From the NCBI GenBank assembly GCA_030403585.1, contig JAUEPE010000008.1, forward strand, positions 1-64,000: DNA of 64,000 bases, given 5' to 3'. This DNA is from Frankia sp. RB7. Its GTDB lineage: Bacteria; Pseudomonadota; Alphaproteobacteria; Rhizobiales; Xanthobacteraceae. The position numbers and the translations under genes are program-made. Shown piece by piece: positions 27,032-35,645 of this stretch. Under the pieces are notes generated by a model, which searched no databases, had not been told where the DNA came from, and was given only the letters and a program-made list of their open reading frames with translations. Positions within the stretch are counted from its first letter, which is position 1. Each line of letters opens with the position of its first letter.

Positions 27032-28918
27032 ATGAAGAGACGCGTTCAAATTCTGGCGGCCCTTGTCCTCACCGCGCTGTGGGGCGCGGGCATCTATGCG
27101 GGCCACGCCAACGGCCATCTCCGCTTTCTCGATCGGCTCGAGGCGACGCTGACGGATTGGCGAACGCAGGTCCGCGGCGTGCAAGCTCCGCCAGATCTCG
27201 TCACCATCGTCGCCATCGACGACACCGTGGTGAAACGCGGCGGCAGCTACCCGCTGCCGCGCGCCGATCTCGCCCGCGTGGTCGACACCATCGTGCAGTT
27301 CAAGCCGAAGGTCGTCGCGATCGACCTGCTGCTGGTCGACCGCAGCGCCGCGATCGGCGACGCCACGCTGGCCCACACGCTCGCCACCGGCCCCATGGTG
27401 CTCGCAGCCGCGGCGATCTTCCCGAGCGCGAGCGAGACCGTGGCGCCCGCCAGCGCCGGCCCCCTCGCCGCCCTGCCCCAGGCCGAGCGCTTCTTGTTGC
27501 CATTGCCGGCCTTCGCCGAACACGCCGATGTCGGCATCGTCAACGTCGCTACCGGGCAATCCGGCTCGCCGCTCTCGGTGCCGATGCTGTTCCGGACAGA
27601 CGACAAGATCGAACTGTCGTTTCCGCTGCGGGTCGCAAGCCGTGCACTCGACAAACCGCTGACGATCGCGCCCGATCATCTCATGCTCGGCGATCGCGCC
27701 GTGCCGACCGACACCGACTTCGCGCTGCCGATCACCTATTACGGCCCGCGCCGCACCATCCGCACCGTGAGCGCACAGAGCATTTTCGACGGCACACTGG
27801 ATCGCAAGGCGATCGAGAACCGCATCGTCGTGATCGGCGCCGCCGTTGCCGGCGGCGGCGACTTCTTCCCGACGCCATTCGATTCCCTGATGCCCGGCGT
27901 CGAGGTGATCTCGACTGCGATCACGCATCTCGTCGCCGGCGACAGCGTCGTGCGCGACCGCAAGGTTCACATCGCCGATGCGCTCATCGCGATCCTGCTG
28001 CCGATGCTGCTGGTGGGCCTGCTGGCCTGGCGACGGAGCGCGCTCGGCTTCGTCGCGGCAGCCGCGATGATGGTCGCCTGGGCCGGGCTCAATCTGTTCG
28101 CCTTCACGCACGGAATCTGGCTCGATGCCGCGACCACGCTCGCAGCCGCGGTGCCACCGGTCGCGGTGTTCGTTGGCGTGCAATTGTGGGCAGGAGGCCG
28201 CCGCACGCAATATCTCGCCGCCAAGAGCCGGTCGCTGGCGCAATTCCAGGCACCGGCCGTGCAGGAGTGGCTCGCACGCGATCCCGATTTCCTGGCGAAG
28301 CCGGTCCGGCAGGATGCGGCCATCGTGTTCATCGATCTCTCCGATTTCACCGCGCTGAGCCAGCGGATCGATCCGGACGAACTCCAGGACATCCTGCAAG
28401 CGTTCCACGCGCTGATCGACCGGGCCGCGGTGGATTGCGGCGGCATGATCACCAGTTTTCTCGGCGACGGCGCCATGATCCTGTTCGGCCTGCCGAGTGC
28501 GATGACGGATGATGCGGCGCGTGCGCTGAAATGTGCGATCGACCTGCATCGCGGCGTCGAGCGCTGGATCGCATCACTGCCATCGGCGATCGGCGGCCAG
28601 CTTGGGTTCAAGATCGGGGCGCATTTCGGCCCGATCGTCGCCTCCCGTCTCGGCGAGAGCCACCAGCACATCACGGCAAACGGCGACACCGTCAATCTCG
28701 CCAGCCGGCTGATGGAGGTCGCCGCGCAAAACGATGCGCGGCTCGCATTGACCGACGCACTGCTCGATGGGGCCGACTTTCACGGAGCGCCCGACGGTGT
28801 CCTGTCGGGTCCCCTGCTCACGCGGATCCGCGGCCGCTCCGGCGTCGTCACCGTCTGGTTCTGGCGCGACCAGGACAGGCCGAGCCAGGCCGCAGCCAAA
28901 GCCGAGATGATCGACTGA
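27032..28918 (+). CDS. CHASE2-domain adenylate/guanylate cyclase
   Basis: A 628-residue membrane cyclase. A TM segment (residues 8-25) leads to a periplasmic CHASE2 sensor up to about residue 320, including the IVAIDDTVVKRGGSYPLPR motif (split by length) and YYGPRRTI. Three TM segments follow, about 322-395. The class III cyclase domain spans about 425-600, with the metal Asp in FIDLSDFT, GDGAMILFGLP and the NLASRLM transition-state Asn/Arg. It should make cyclic AMP or GMP in response to a periplasmic signal. A TTG start at 27017 is possible; ATG 27032 follows GAAGG. It forms a pair with the FecR gene 93 bases upstream. Confidence 0.88.
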   Translation: MKRRVQILAALVLTALWGAGIYAGHANGHLRFLDRLEATLTDWRTQVRGVQAPPDLVTIVAIDDTVVKRGGSYPLPRADLARVVDTIVQFKPKVVAIDLLLVDRSAAIGDATLAHTLATGPMVLAAAAIFPSASETVAPASAGPLAALPQAERFLLPLPAFAEHADVGIVNVATGQSGSPLSVPMLFRTDDKIELSFPLRVASRALDKPLTIAPDHLMLGDRAVPTDTDFALPITYYGPRRTIRTVSAQSIFDGTLDRKAIENRIVVIGAAVAGGGDFFPTPFDSLMPGVEVISTAITHLVAGDSVVRDRKVHIADALIAILLPMLLVGLLAWRRSALGFVAAAAMMVAWAGLNLFAFTHGIWLDAATTLAAAVPPVAVFVGVQLWAGGRRTQYLAAKSRSLAQFQAPAVQEWLARDPDFLAKPVRQDAAIVFIDLSDFTALSQRIDPDELQDILQAFHALIDRAAVDCGGMITSFLGDGAMILFGLPSAMTDDAARALKCAIDLHRGVERWIASLPSAIGGQLGFKIGAHFGPIVASRLGESHQHITANGDTVNLASRLMEVAAQNDARLALTDALLDGADFHGAPDGVLSGPLLTRIRGRSGVVTVWFWRDQDRPSQAAAKAEMID

Positions 28919-28936
28919 GGCCGCCAGCGCTTCCGC

Positions 28937-30937
28937 CTATTGCGCCTTGCGCTTCAGCACGCCCAGGCCGCCCAGCTTGCCGCGCGACATCAACTCGCGG
29001 AAACTGTCGTTAAGGAGGACCTCGTCGACCTCCTCCGAGATCAGCTGCGCTTCGGCCTCGCTCATGACGCTGGACGTGAACACACCGCTCACCTTCATGG
29101 CGTTCAGCACATCCTTCACCAGGGGGGCGCCGTAGGACGGGATTTCCGGCGGCTGCCAATCAAGATCCTCGATCACGAACAAGCCGCCCGGCTTCAGCGA
29201 GGGAAACAGCACGCTGAGCGTCAGGTGTTGGTGCACCGAGGCGTGAGAGCCGTCATCGATGATGATGTCCAGCGCGTTCTCCTTGCTTGCGAGCTCCGCC
29301 AGCGTCGTCCGGTCGCCCTGATCGACACGATGGATCCTGACTCGCGGATGGGAGAACCAGCTGAAATCCTCGATATCGACGCCGATGACCTCGGCATTCG
29401 GGAAGTAGTCCAGCCACATCTGCAGCGACGGCACCTGATCCTGAGTCCAGCCTTCGACCCGTCCCCGGCACAGACCGATTTCCAGGATGCGAATGGGCTC
29501 GAGCGCCTTCGATCGGAACAGCTCGTGATAGATTCGCGTATAGTGATGGGCAAGTTGGCCCTTGTAGACCGCGCCCTTATCGGAGTCGTATTTCGCCGCA
29601 AGCTGCGTCAACCAGTTCGGCTCGAGCACCAGCTTCTTGAGATAGCCGGCCACGCTCTGCTCGGGGACCGCATCGAAGCGCAGCCCCCTCTCGGCCCACA
29701 TCTTTCCCCAGAGATGGACACCCGTCACACGGGGATCGCTCAAGAGATCGAAGCCGGCCCGGCCTTCGGCGGCAAACAGATCCACTTCACGCCAGTCGAT
29801 CGCGTTGAAGGTCGTCGGCGGCAGAATTGACGATTGCAGATCCTCGTCGCCTGCGACCAGCAGATATTCACTCAGCAACAGCGGCCCCACCGCGCCGTAT
29901 TCGACGCGCTTTTCGCTGAACAGCCGCTGCAGGGACAGCGCATACAGATTGGCCATGTGAACCGAGCCCTTGGGCGCGCGCATCACGTCGCCGACGCACA
30001 CATGCCCGTTCTCGACTCCCGACCATTGCGCGGAAAACACGTGCTCCCTGCCAAAATCCAACGGCTTCACGAGCACGATGTCTGTATCGAGCCACCAGCC
30101 GCCGAATTCGTGAAGGACGGCATAGCGAAAGATGTCGCTAAAGTAGCGGATCTCGCTATTCAGGACGGCATGCTGATAGATCGCACCCGGCACGAGGTTT
30201 GCCGCATCGACCACCATGACGCCGGGCGGCACGCGTGCCTGCATCGCGCCGACATTGTCGTAAGTATACAGCTTCACCGGATGGCCTTGGCGGACCATCG
30301 ACTGAAGCGAGAGGCGCGACATCTCGCTCAGCGGGGCATTCGACCAGAAGCAGTGAATGGGATCACGGGCTTCTGTCACCCCCAGGCGACTTTGAAGATG
30401 CGGATTGAACTGCGCTGTCAGGGCATTCCAATCGCTGCGAGGGACGGAACGGCACGCCGCAAGGAATGGCAATTTCTGATACGCGCGCGCGATCAGAAAG
30501 CAAAGGCTCGCCTGGTTGGCATGCCCCGTCCTGTTCAATGCGTTGCCAAAATTCTCCCAGATTGAGGGGTCAACGGGGTCGAGCGCCACCGCACGCTGAA
30601 ACGCCTCCAGCGCCTCCGCATGGAGCCCCTTGCCTTGCAGAGCCGTCCCGAACGTTGCGAGATAAGTCGCCTTCATCTCATTGGTGAGGGCGCGACCGGC
30701 CCACTCGAGGGCAGCATCGTAATTCCCGTTGAGCAGAGACACACCGGCCATCAGATGAAGCAAGCCGGCATGGTTCGCGTCCGAGGCCAGTCCCTCCCTG
30801 CAACGGGCTTCGGCCTGTTCGAGCTCGCCCGTCCTCAGGTGTCGAAGGCAGATCTGGTAATATTCATCCCGCGTCGGCGAAGACGGCTCTGTCGAAATCT
30901 CGTTTGTTCTTGCGAGAGTGCCGTCATGATAGTTCAT
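28937..30937 (-). CDS. TPR - DXD glycosyltransferase - MycE-like methyltransferase fusion
   Basis: A 666-residue protein in three parts. Residues 25-150 form TPR-like helical pairs. About 190-430 is a glycosyltransferase of the capsular-polysaccharide/OCH1-like family: DIFRYAVLHEFGGWWLDTD, with Asp284-X-Asp286 binding the nucleotide-sugar metal. About 445-620 is a class I SAM methyltransferase resembling macrocin methyltransferases: KYDSDKG, HHYTRIYHELF, LEIGLCRG and IIDDGSHASVHQH. It probably adds and methylates a sugar, perhaps on lipopolysaccharide or capsule. No stop or frame break separates the parts. No clear ribosome site precedes the ATG. It is divergent from a GT25 gene. Confidence 0.82.
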   Translation of the reverse strand: MNYHDGTLARTNEISTEPSSPTRDEYYQICLRHLRTGELEQAEARCREGLASDANHAGLLHLMAGVSLLNGNYDAALEWAGRALTNEMKATYLATFGTALQGKGLHAEALEAFQRAVALDPVDPSIWENFGNALNRTGHANQASLCFLIARAYQKLPFLAACRSVPRSDWNALTAQFNPHLQSRLGVTEARDPIHCFWSNAPLSEMSRLSLQSMVRQGHPVKLYTYDNVGAMQARVPPGVMVVDAANLVPGAIYQHAVLNSEIRYFSDIFRYAVLHEFGGWWLDTDIVLVKPLDFGREHVFSAQWSGVENGHVCVGDVMRAPKGSVHMANLYALSLQRLFSEKRVEYGAVGPLLLSEYLLVAGDEDLQSSILPPTTFNAIDWREVDLFAAEGRAGFDLLSDPRVTGVHLWGKMWAERGLRFDAVPEQSVAGYLKKLVLEPNWLTQLAAKYDSDKGAVYKGQLAHHYTRIYHELFRSKALEPIRILEIGLCRGRVEGWTQDQVPSLQMWLDYFPNAEVIGVDIEDFSWFSHPRVRIHRVDQGDRTTLAELASKENALDIIIDDGSHASVHQHLTLSVLFPSLKPGGLFVIEDLDWQPPEIPSYGAPLVKDVLNAMKVSGVFTSSVMSEAEAQLISEEVDEVLLNDSFRELMSRGKLGGLGVLKRKAQ

Positions 30938-30969
30938 CGGGGACCATCCAGATCATGGGAGAGCGGGCA

Positions 30970-31002
30970 GCAACCCGATTCCCGAGACTGCGGGAAGGTT
31001 GC
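30970..31002. other. Strong hairpin between divergent glycan genes
   Basis: GCAACC-CGA-TTCCCG-AGACTG-CGGGAA-GGTTGC folds as a 12-pair stem with a three-base bulge. It lies 33 bases upstream of the fusion gene and 145 bases upstream of the GT25 gene. No T-run follows on either strand. Confidence 0.6.
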
Positions 31003-31146
31003 CGCTTCTCAATTATCCCGTGGAGCTTGCTCGAAGCTGGACACTGCTCTCGCCTCAGCGCGCCTGCGCGTGGCGAATCAAGGGGGCCGTTGATATGCCT
31101 CGACCGGCGATCGACGCTTTATCCGAACTTTGAATCTGGTCCTTGC

Positions 31147-31887
31147 ATGAAGAACTTTGTCGTCAACCTCGACCGTCAGCCGGAAAAGTACGAAAGCTTC
31201 TTGCGACTGAATGCCGGGTCGAAGATCGCCTTCGAACGATTTGAGGCGTCCGATGGCGCATCGTTCTCATCGCAGGATGCGCTCGGGATGAACCTGGTCG
31301 TGCCCGGCGCACAGTTCACGCCCGGTGCGGTCGGTTGCGCGGCCTCACATCTCCGGATCTGGCAACAGACGACTCAATCCGACGTGCCGGCGCTCGTATT
31401 CGAGGACGATGCGATTGTCCGCAACGACATCAGCGAACGTCTGGGCTTCCTCAGGCGTCTCAAGGACTGGGATTACGTCGCGCTCGGCTACAATACGGAC
31501 TCCATTCTCGCGCTCGAGCTGACGCCCGGCTTCAAGTCCGAGATGGTGTTCACGCCCAAGCAACCAAGCGACGAAAGTGCGGCAGTTTTTCAGAGATCAA
31601 CCGCGGAGGTCGCCGCGTTTCGGCTCATCAACTGCTTCGGCACCGCAGGTTATGTGGTTTCGCCCCGAGGCGCCAAGAGGCTCCTGGAGCTATGTTTTCC
31701 GATGGAAAACCGGTTTCTTCGGGTTGCCGCACTCAATCGCACGATCGCGGTCATGGGCGTCGATGGCATGATGAACTTTATCTACAATTCGATCGAGGCG
31801 TTCGCCTGCCTCGGTCCGCTCGTCATTCCAAAAAACAACAACGCTGTCTCGACAACCGTTCCGACCGGCGAAATCCCGCGCTGGTGA
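31147..31887 (+). CDS. Glycosyltransferase family 25 (LPS-type)
   Basis: A 246-residue GT25 protein. The N-terminus FVVNLDRQPEKYESF is the family signature. The region GAVGCAASHLRIW and the acidic FEDDA motif, which should bind the metal and nucleotide sugar, follow. The C-terminal GTAGYVVSPRGAKRLLE helix is also typical. Members add galactose or glucose to lipooligosaccharide. It has no membrane segment and is probably cytosolic. The longer frame from 30904 has no conserved residues; ATG 31147 matches the family start. It belongs to the surface-glycan island with the three-domain protein and the GT39 and GT2 genes. Confidence 0.85.
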   Translation: MKNFVVNLDRQPEKYESFLRLNAGSKIAFERFEASDGASFSSQDALGMNLVVPGAQFTPGAVGCAASHLRIWQQTTQSDVPALVFEDDAIVRNDISERLGFLRRLKDWDYVALGYNTDSILALELTPGFKSEMVFTPKQPSDESAAVFQRSTAEVAAFRLINCFGTAGYVVSPRGAKRLLELCFPMENRFLRVAALNRTIAVMGVDGMMNFIYNSIEAFACLGPLVIPKNNNAVSTTVPTGEIPRW

Positions 31888-31917
31888 GTGCAGCCCGCAC
31901 CGCAGGGTGCGGCCGGT

Positions 31918-33423
31918 TCAGGGCAAGAGTTCAGGCGGCGGCGAGCGGTCCAGCACATCGCCCTTGGCACCCTCGAGCAGATCGATGCCGTAAGTCTCGA
32001 CCACGAGCGGCCCGCGCTTGCGCTGCAGCTCGGCGACACGGGTCACCTGCGTGAAGAGGTCGTTCAGGAACGGATGGCCGTCGGGACGCAGCTCGTCGAC
32101 ATAGATCAGCTTACCCGCGAGCAATATTGGATCGGGCTCGGGCATGTTGGCCCAGCGGATGCGCTGGTTCTGCTGTACCACGCAAGTGCCGCGCGGCAGA
32201 TAGAAGGCGAGCCAACCCGTCGTGCCGTAATCCGGCGTGAGCACGCAGGTCGCACCGCTGCGGACACGTGCCGCCTCGATACCGGCGGCGAGCTCGCGCC
32301 AGCCGACGCCGACGCTGCGCACGGTCGCATCGCGGCGATAGCCGGATAGCCACCCCGTATTGGCCTGCAGGATCAGTGCGGCAAACATCACGATGCCGGT
32401 GGGCGCGGCCCAGCGCATGCAAAAATCCACCAGGCGCCGTGCACGCGGTTTCCACTGTACGAGGTTGGCCGCGGCAGCGGCGGCAACGACGAAGGGCGGA
32501 TAGACCGGCGCAAACCAGTTGGCCTCGACGCGGGCGTGCAGCGAATGCCAGACGAAATAGGCAACGATGGTCCAGAACATCGTCTCGATCAGCACGCGCG
32601 AGGCGAGCGCGCCGGCCCTCCGCCAGGTCAGCGCATGCAGCCCCATCGCACCGAGGATGAAAACCAGCGGGGTCGCAAATGCGATCTGGGTCGGGATCAG
32701 CTCGGCAATGAAGACCGGACGAAAATCCTCGATCCTGGCGCGCCCGAGCTGTTTGACGAATGAGACCCAGTGATGATCGGCATTCCAGACGATCACCGGT
32801 GAAAACAGCGCGAGCGCGACGAGGCCGCCGAGATAAGGCCAGGGCGAGAGGAACCAGCGCCGCAGTTTCGGCACGGAAGCGAGCCAGATCAGGATCGCCG
32901 CACCAAAGAACATCGCGGTGTATTTCGACAGCAGCGCCGCGCCGACGGCGGCGCCGACTGCAAGCCACCAGGCGCCGCGGCCGGTCTCCAGCACTTTGGC
33001 GAGGAAGAACAGCACGAAGCTGGAGGCGACCAGCAGCGGCGCGTCCGGCGTCACGATCAGCGTGCCGACCGAGGCCATCATCGTCACGTTGAGCAGGATG
33101 GCGCTGGTTGCCGCCACGCGGGCACCGCCGAACAAAATCGCGGCCGAGCGATAGATCGCATAGCTCATCGGCAGCGCGAGCAGGATCGAGACCAGACGGA
33201 CGCCGAGCTCGGTATCGCCGGCGATCAGGGTGCCGGCGCGGATGACGTAAGCCACCATCGGCGGGTGGTCGTAATAACCGCCCGCCAGGTTCTTCGACCA
33301 CATCCAATAATAGGCTTCGTCGAAGGTGATCGGCGTGAAGGCGGCCGCGACCAGCCGCAATGCGACCAGCGCAAGGACCACCAGCGCCGTATTGCGCACG
33401 ATCCGCGCGTCAGCCCCGCCCAT
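31918..33423 (-). CDS. GT39/ArnT-type glycosyltransferase
   Basis: A 501-residue integral membrane glycosyltransferase of the PMT/ArnT superfamily. The first periplasmic loop carries FDEAYYWMWS, the catalytic Asp-Glu pair, followed by YYDHPPMVAY. About ten to twelve hydrophobic segments follow and then a soluble periplasmic C-terminal part. It would transfer a sugar from a polyprenyl-phosphate donor to a lipid or protein at the outer face of the inner membrane. The GT2-GtrA gene 27 bases upstream could make that donor, a common pairing. The acceptor is unknown. Confidence 0.88.
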   Translation of the reverse strand: MGGADARIVRNTALVVLALVALRLVAAAFTPITFDEAYYWMWSKNLAGGYYDHPPMVAYVIRAGTLIAGDTELGVRLVSILLALPMSYAIYRSAAILFGGARVAATSAILLNVTMMASVGTLIVTPDAPLLVASSFVLFFLAKVLETGRGAWWLAVGAAVGAALLSKYTAMFFGAAILIWLASVPKLRRWFLSPWPYLGGLVALALFSPVIVWNADHHWVSFVKQLGRARIEDFRPVFIAELIPTQIAFATPLVFILGAMGLHALTWRRAGALASRVLIETMFWTIVAYFVWHSLHARVEANWFAPVYPPFVVAAAAAANLVQWKPRARRLVDFCMRWAAPTGIVMFAALILQANTGWLSGYRRDATVRSVGVGWRELAAGIEAARVRSGATCVLTPDYGTTGWLAFYLPRGTCVVQQNQRIRWANMPEPDPILLAGKLIYVDELRPDGHPFLNDLFTQVTRVAELQRKRGPLVVETYGIDLLEGAKGDVLDRSPPPELLP

Positions 33424-33450
33424 ACAAGCTTCCTTGCAAGCCTTGACGCG

Positions 33451-34578
33451 CTATTTCTTGCGCCAGACGAACAGTCCGGACATCGCGTAATTCCACACCA
33501 CGCCCATCAACGCGCCGGCGAGGCCCGCCAGCCACCAGATCGGCTCCTGGTCGTAGACCGAGAAGGCGACGCCGACATTGGCGAGCAGGCCGACGCTGCA
33601 GACGATGTAGAACATGATCAGGCCGCGCAGGATCCCGAAACCCCGCAGCCGCTGGTCGCGATAGGTGAGGAAATTGTTGAGGATGAAATTGGTGGTCATG
33701 GCGACGATCGCGCCGGCCGCCTGCGCCTCCGCGAACGGCGCCTTGAGCAACTGAAGTCCGATGAACAGCGTGGTGAGATGCACCGCGAGGCCGATACCGC
33801 CCACCATCGCGAACAGGATGAAACGCAGCGAGACGATGTCGTTGGTCAGCTTCGCCAGCACCAGGCCGAGGAAGTCGAGCGCGACCATGGAGTCGAGCTT
33901 GCTCTCGCCGTGCTGGCGGGCGCCGAACGTGTAGGGAATCTCGACCGCGCGCAAATTGCCCTGCGCGCTCGCGACGAGATCGAGCAGGATCTTGAAGCCG
34001 TGCACCGACAGCTTTGGCGCCAATTGCTCGAAATGGTCGCGGCGGACCATGAAGAAACCGCTCATGGGATCGGCGATCTCGACCCGCAGCATCTTCTTCG
34101 CGACCTCGGTCGCGAGCGCACTGGCGCCGGCGCGCTGCTTGTTGAAACCTTCGCTCTTGTAGCCCTCGATGTAGCGACTGCCGACGACGAGGTCGGCCTG
34201 ATCGCTTGCGAGCAGCAGCAGCATCTTCGGCAGCTGCGTCTCGTCGTGCTGGAGGTCGGCGTCTATCACCGCGGCGTAGGGCGCGCTGGAGGCCAGGATG
34301 CCCTCGATGCAGGCGCCCGACAGGCCGCGGCGGCCGATGCGTCGGATGCAGCGCACGCGGCTGTCCTGCTGCGCCAGCGCACGCACCACGTCCGAGGTGC
34401 CGTCGGGCGAATTGTCGTCGACGAACACGACTTCCCAGGCGACATTGACGAGCGTCGCCTGCAGCCGCCGGTACAGCACCGTGACATTGTCGCGCTCGTT
34501 GAAGGTCGGGACGATGACCGACAGTTCCGGCCCCTCTTGGGCCTGGCCATCGACGCCCGGTCTGATCGCTTCATTCAT
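33451..34578 (-). CDS. GT2 polyprenyl-phosphate glycosyltransferase with GtrA domain
   Basis: A 375-residue fusion. Residues 15-230 are a DPM1-like GT2 domain: LSVIVPTFNERDN, VDDNSPDGT, and DADLQHDE with the DXD metal site. From about 245 a GtrA-type domain of four TM segments follows. It should attach a hexose to polyprenyl phosphate and flip or retain it at the membrane. It lies upstream of and close to the GT39 gene, so the two make one donor-transfer unit. A TTGGCA/TTATAC promoter candidate sits nine bases before the ATG. Confidence 0.9.
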   Translation of the reverse strand: MNEAIRPGVDGQAQEGPELSVIVPTFNERDNVTVLYRRLQATLVNVAWEVVFVDDNSPDGTSDVVRALAQQDSRVRCIRRIGRRGLSGACIEGILASSAPYAAVIDADLQHDETQLPKMLLLLASDQADLVVGSRYIEGYKSEGFNKQRAGASALATEVAKKMLRVEIADPMSGFFMVRRDHFEQLAPKLSVHGFKILLDLVASAQGNLRAVEIPYTFGARQHGESKLDSMVALDFLGLVLAKLTNDIVSLRFILFAMVGGIGLAVHLTTLFIGLQLLKAPFAEAQAAGAIVAMTTNFILNNFLTYRDQRLRGFGILRGLIMFYIVCSVGLLANVGVAFSVYDQEPIWWLAGLAGALMGVVWNYAMSGLFVWRKK

Positions 34579-34587
34579 GACGGCAGC

Positions 34588-34615
34588 GTATAACCGCCAC
34601 GTCTTGCGATGCCAA
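34588..34615 (-). promoter_or_regulatory. Promoter candidate for the GT2-GT39 unit
   Basis: TTGGCA at 34610-34615 and TTATAC at 34588-34593 (minus strand) are 16 bases apart. The predicted start is about two to three bases before the ATG at 34578, and no ribosome-binding site is seen. Confidence 0.4.
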
Positions 34616-34836
34616 GGTCTTGCGATACCAACCCGTGGGTCTGGGGGAATGGCCCAAAGGGGGCCCTAAAATGCAAACGACCCCGGAACGGCGGACCGCG
34701 CGTACATCCGGCGCGAGCCCAAGCTATTCCAAGGTCGTCTCAACAACGGAGATTGTGACTCAACGTTGCCGTTATCAACCAAATGGGGACGACACGGCCG
34801 CTTCGCAAGGGGGGCCAAGAGGTCTTTTTCTGGCCG

Positions 34837-35037
34837 TTACTGGTTCGGGACTTCCCGGATCACCGGGCCCCGCGGCGCCGCAGGGACTGCAGGCGCCATG
34901 GCGGCCGGGGCCGGCTCGACCTTGGCCGGCTTCGGCGGCTTGCCGTACTGCCCGATCGGCCCGAACACGACGGCGACCGCAAGCACGACCGCCGCGACGA
35001 TCGCGCCAAAGATGCCACCTACCGACTCAGACGACAT
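34837..35037 (-). CDS. Small membrane protein with Pro/Ala-rich tail
   Basis: A 66-residue protein. A single hydrophobic helix covers about residues 8-26 (GGIFGAIVAAVVLAVAVVFG), followed by a GQYGKPPKPAKV stretch and a Pro/Ala-rich tail. The N-terminus is short and acidic, so the tail may face the periplasm or the cytosol. No family is recognised. GGGGCGGG lies before the ATG. The neighbour upstream is another small exported protein; downstream is the glycan operon, 258 bases away. Confidence 0.6.
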   Translation of the reverse strand: MSSESVGGIFGAIVAAVVLAVAVVFGPIGQYGKPPKPAKVEPAPAAMAPAVPAAPRGPVIREVPNQ

Positions 35038-35183
35038 GTGAACCCGCCCCTGTTCCAGATCAGCCCAATATTACCATGGATGAACGCGCGGCCGGAAGGG
35101 CTCTCCGCGGAGGGGCGAATAGCGAGTCGAATGAGGAAAATCGGCTTTCCCACCCTATTCGCTATTGGCCATTCGCAACTCCC

Positions 35184-35564
35184 CTATTTCTGCGGCGGCC
35201 GGTGCTTGACAAAGGCGGTCACGATGTCCTTTTGCGCCGCCTCCACCGCCCTGTTCGCGGTCGCGAGATGGGCGCCGGATTCGATGGTCGGATACTGCGA
35301 GGTGAGATAGTCGAGCAGCGCCACCCGGTAATATTGCCGCTCCGACGGACAGGCCCCCGAAACCGACTTTCCAAAATCCTGTTCGGACATGCCCTGATTG
35401 CTGTCGCGCGAATATTCCCGCGCCAGGCAATGCCAGTAATCGTCGCGGCCCTGCATGGCGAGCTTCTGCGCGCCCTTCGCATCGTCATCGTCAGCCGAAG
35501 CCGCAGAATTCATGGCAGCAGATGTCATCATGACGAGCGCCGCTCCCAGCATCACCATCCGCAT
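35184..35564 (-). CDS. Small exported hypothetical protein
   Basis: A 126-residue protein with a signal peptide (Met/Ala-rich core) ending near ASA-DDDD at residue 24. The mature part has two cysteines, HCLAREY and ACPSERQ, able to form a disulfide, and otherwise looks helical. The family is not recognised. AAGGAG lies before the ATG, giving a firm start. It stands between the 66-residue membrane protein and the divergent DUF72 gene. Confidence 0.72.
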   Translation of the reverse strand: MRMVMLGAALVMMTSAAMNSAASADDDDAKGAQKLAMQGRDDYWHCLAREYSRDSNQGMSEQDFGKSVSGACPSERQYYRVALLDYLTSQYPTIESGAHLATANRAVEAAQKDIVTAFVKHRPPQK

Positions 35565-35645
35565 CTTGTTCTCCTTTTTGCGCAGATTTCTCCGTCAGCT
35601 TAGACGGGACACCGCAACTGGCCAATCACTTCTGGTTTGACTAGG

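Noticed and set aside
26513..28549. A 678-codon open frame on the minus strand.
   Set aside because: It lies antisense to the FecR and CHASE2 cyclase genes, has Arg/His/Gln-rich composition typical of shadow frames, and shows no domain motifs.
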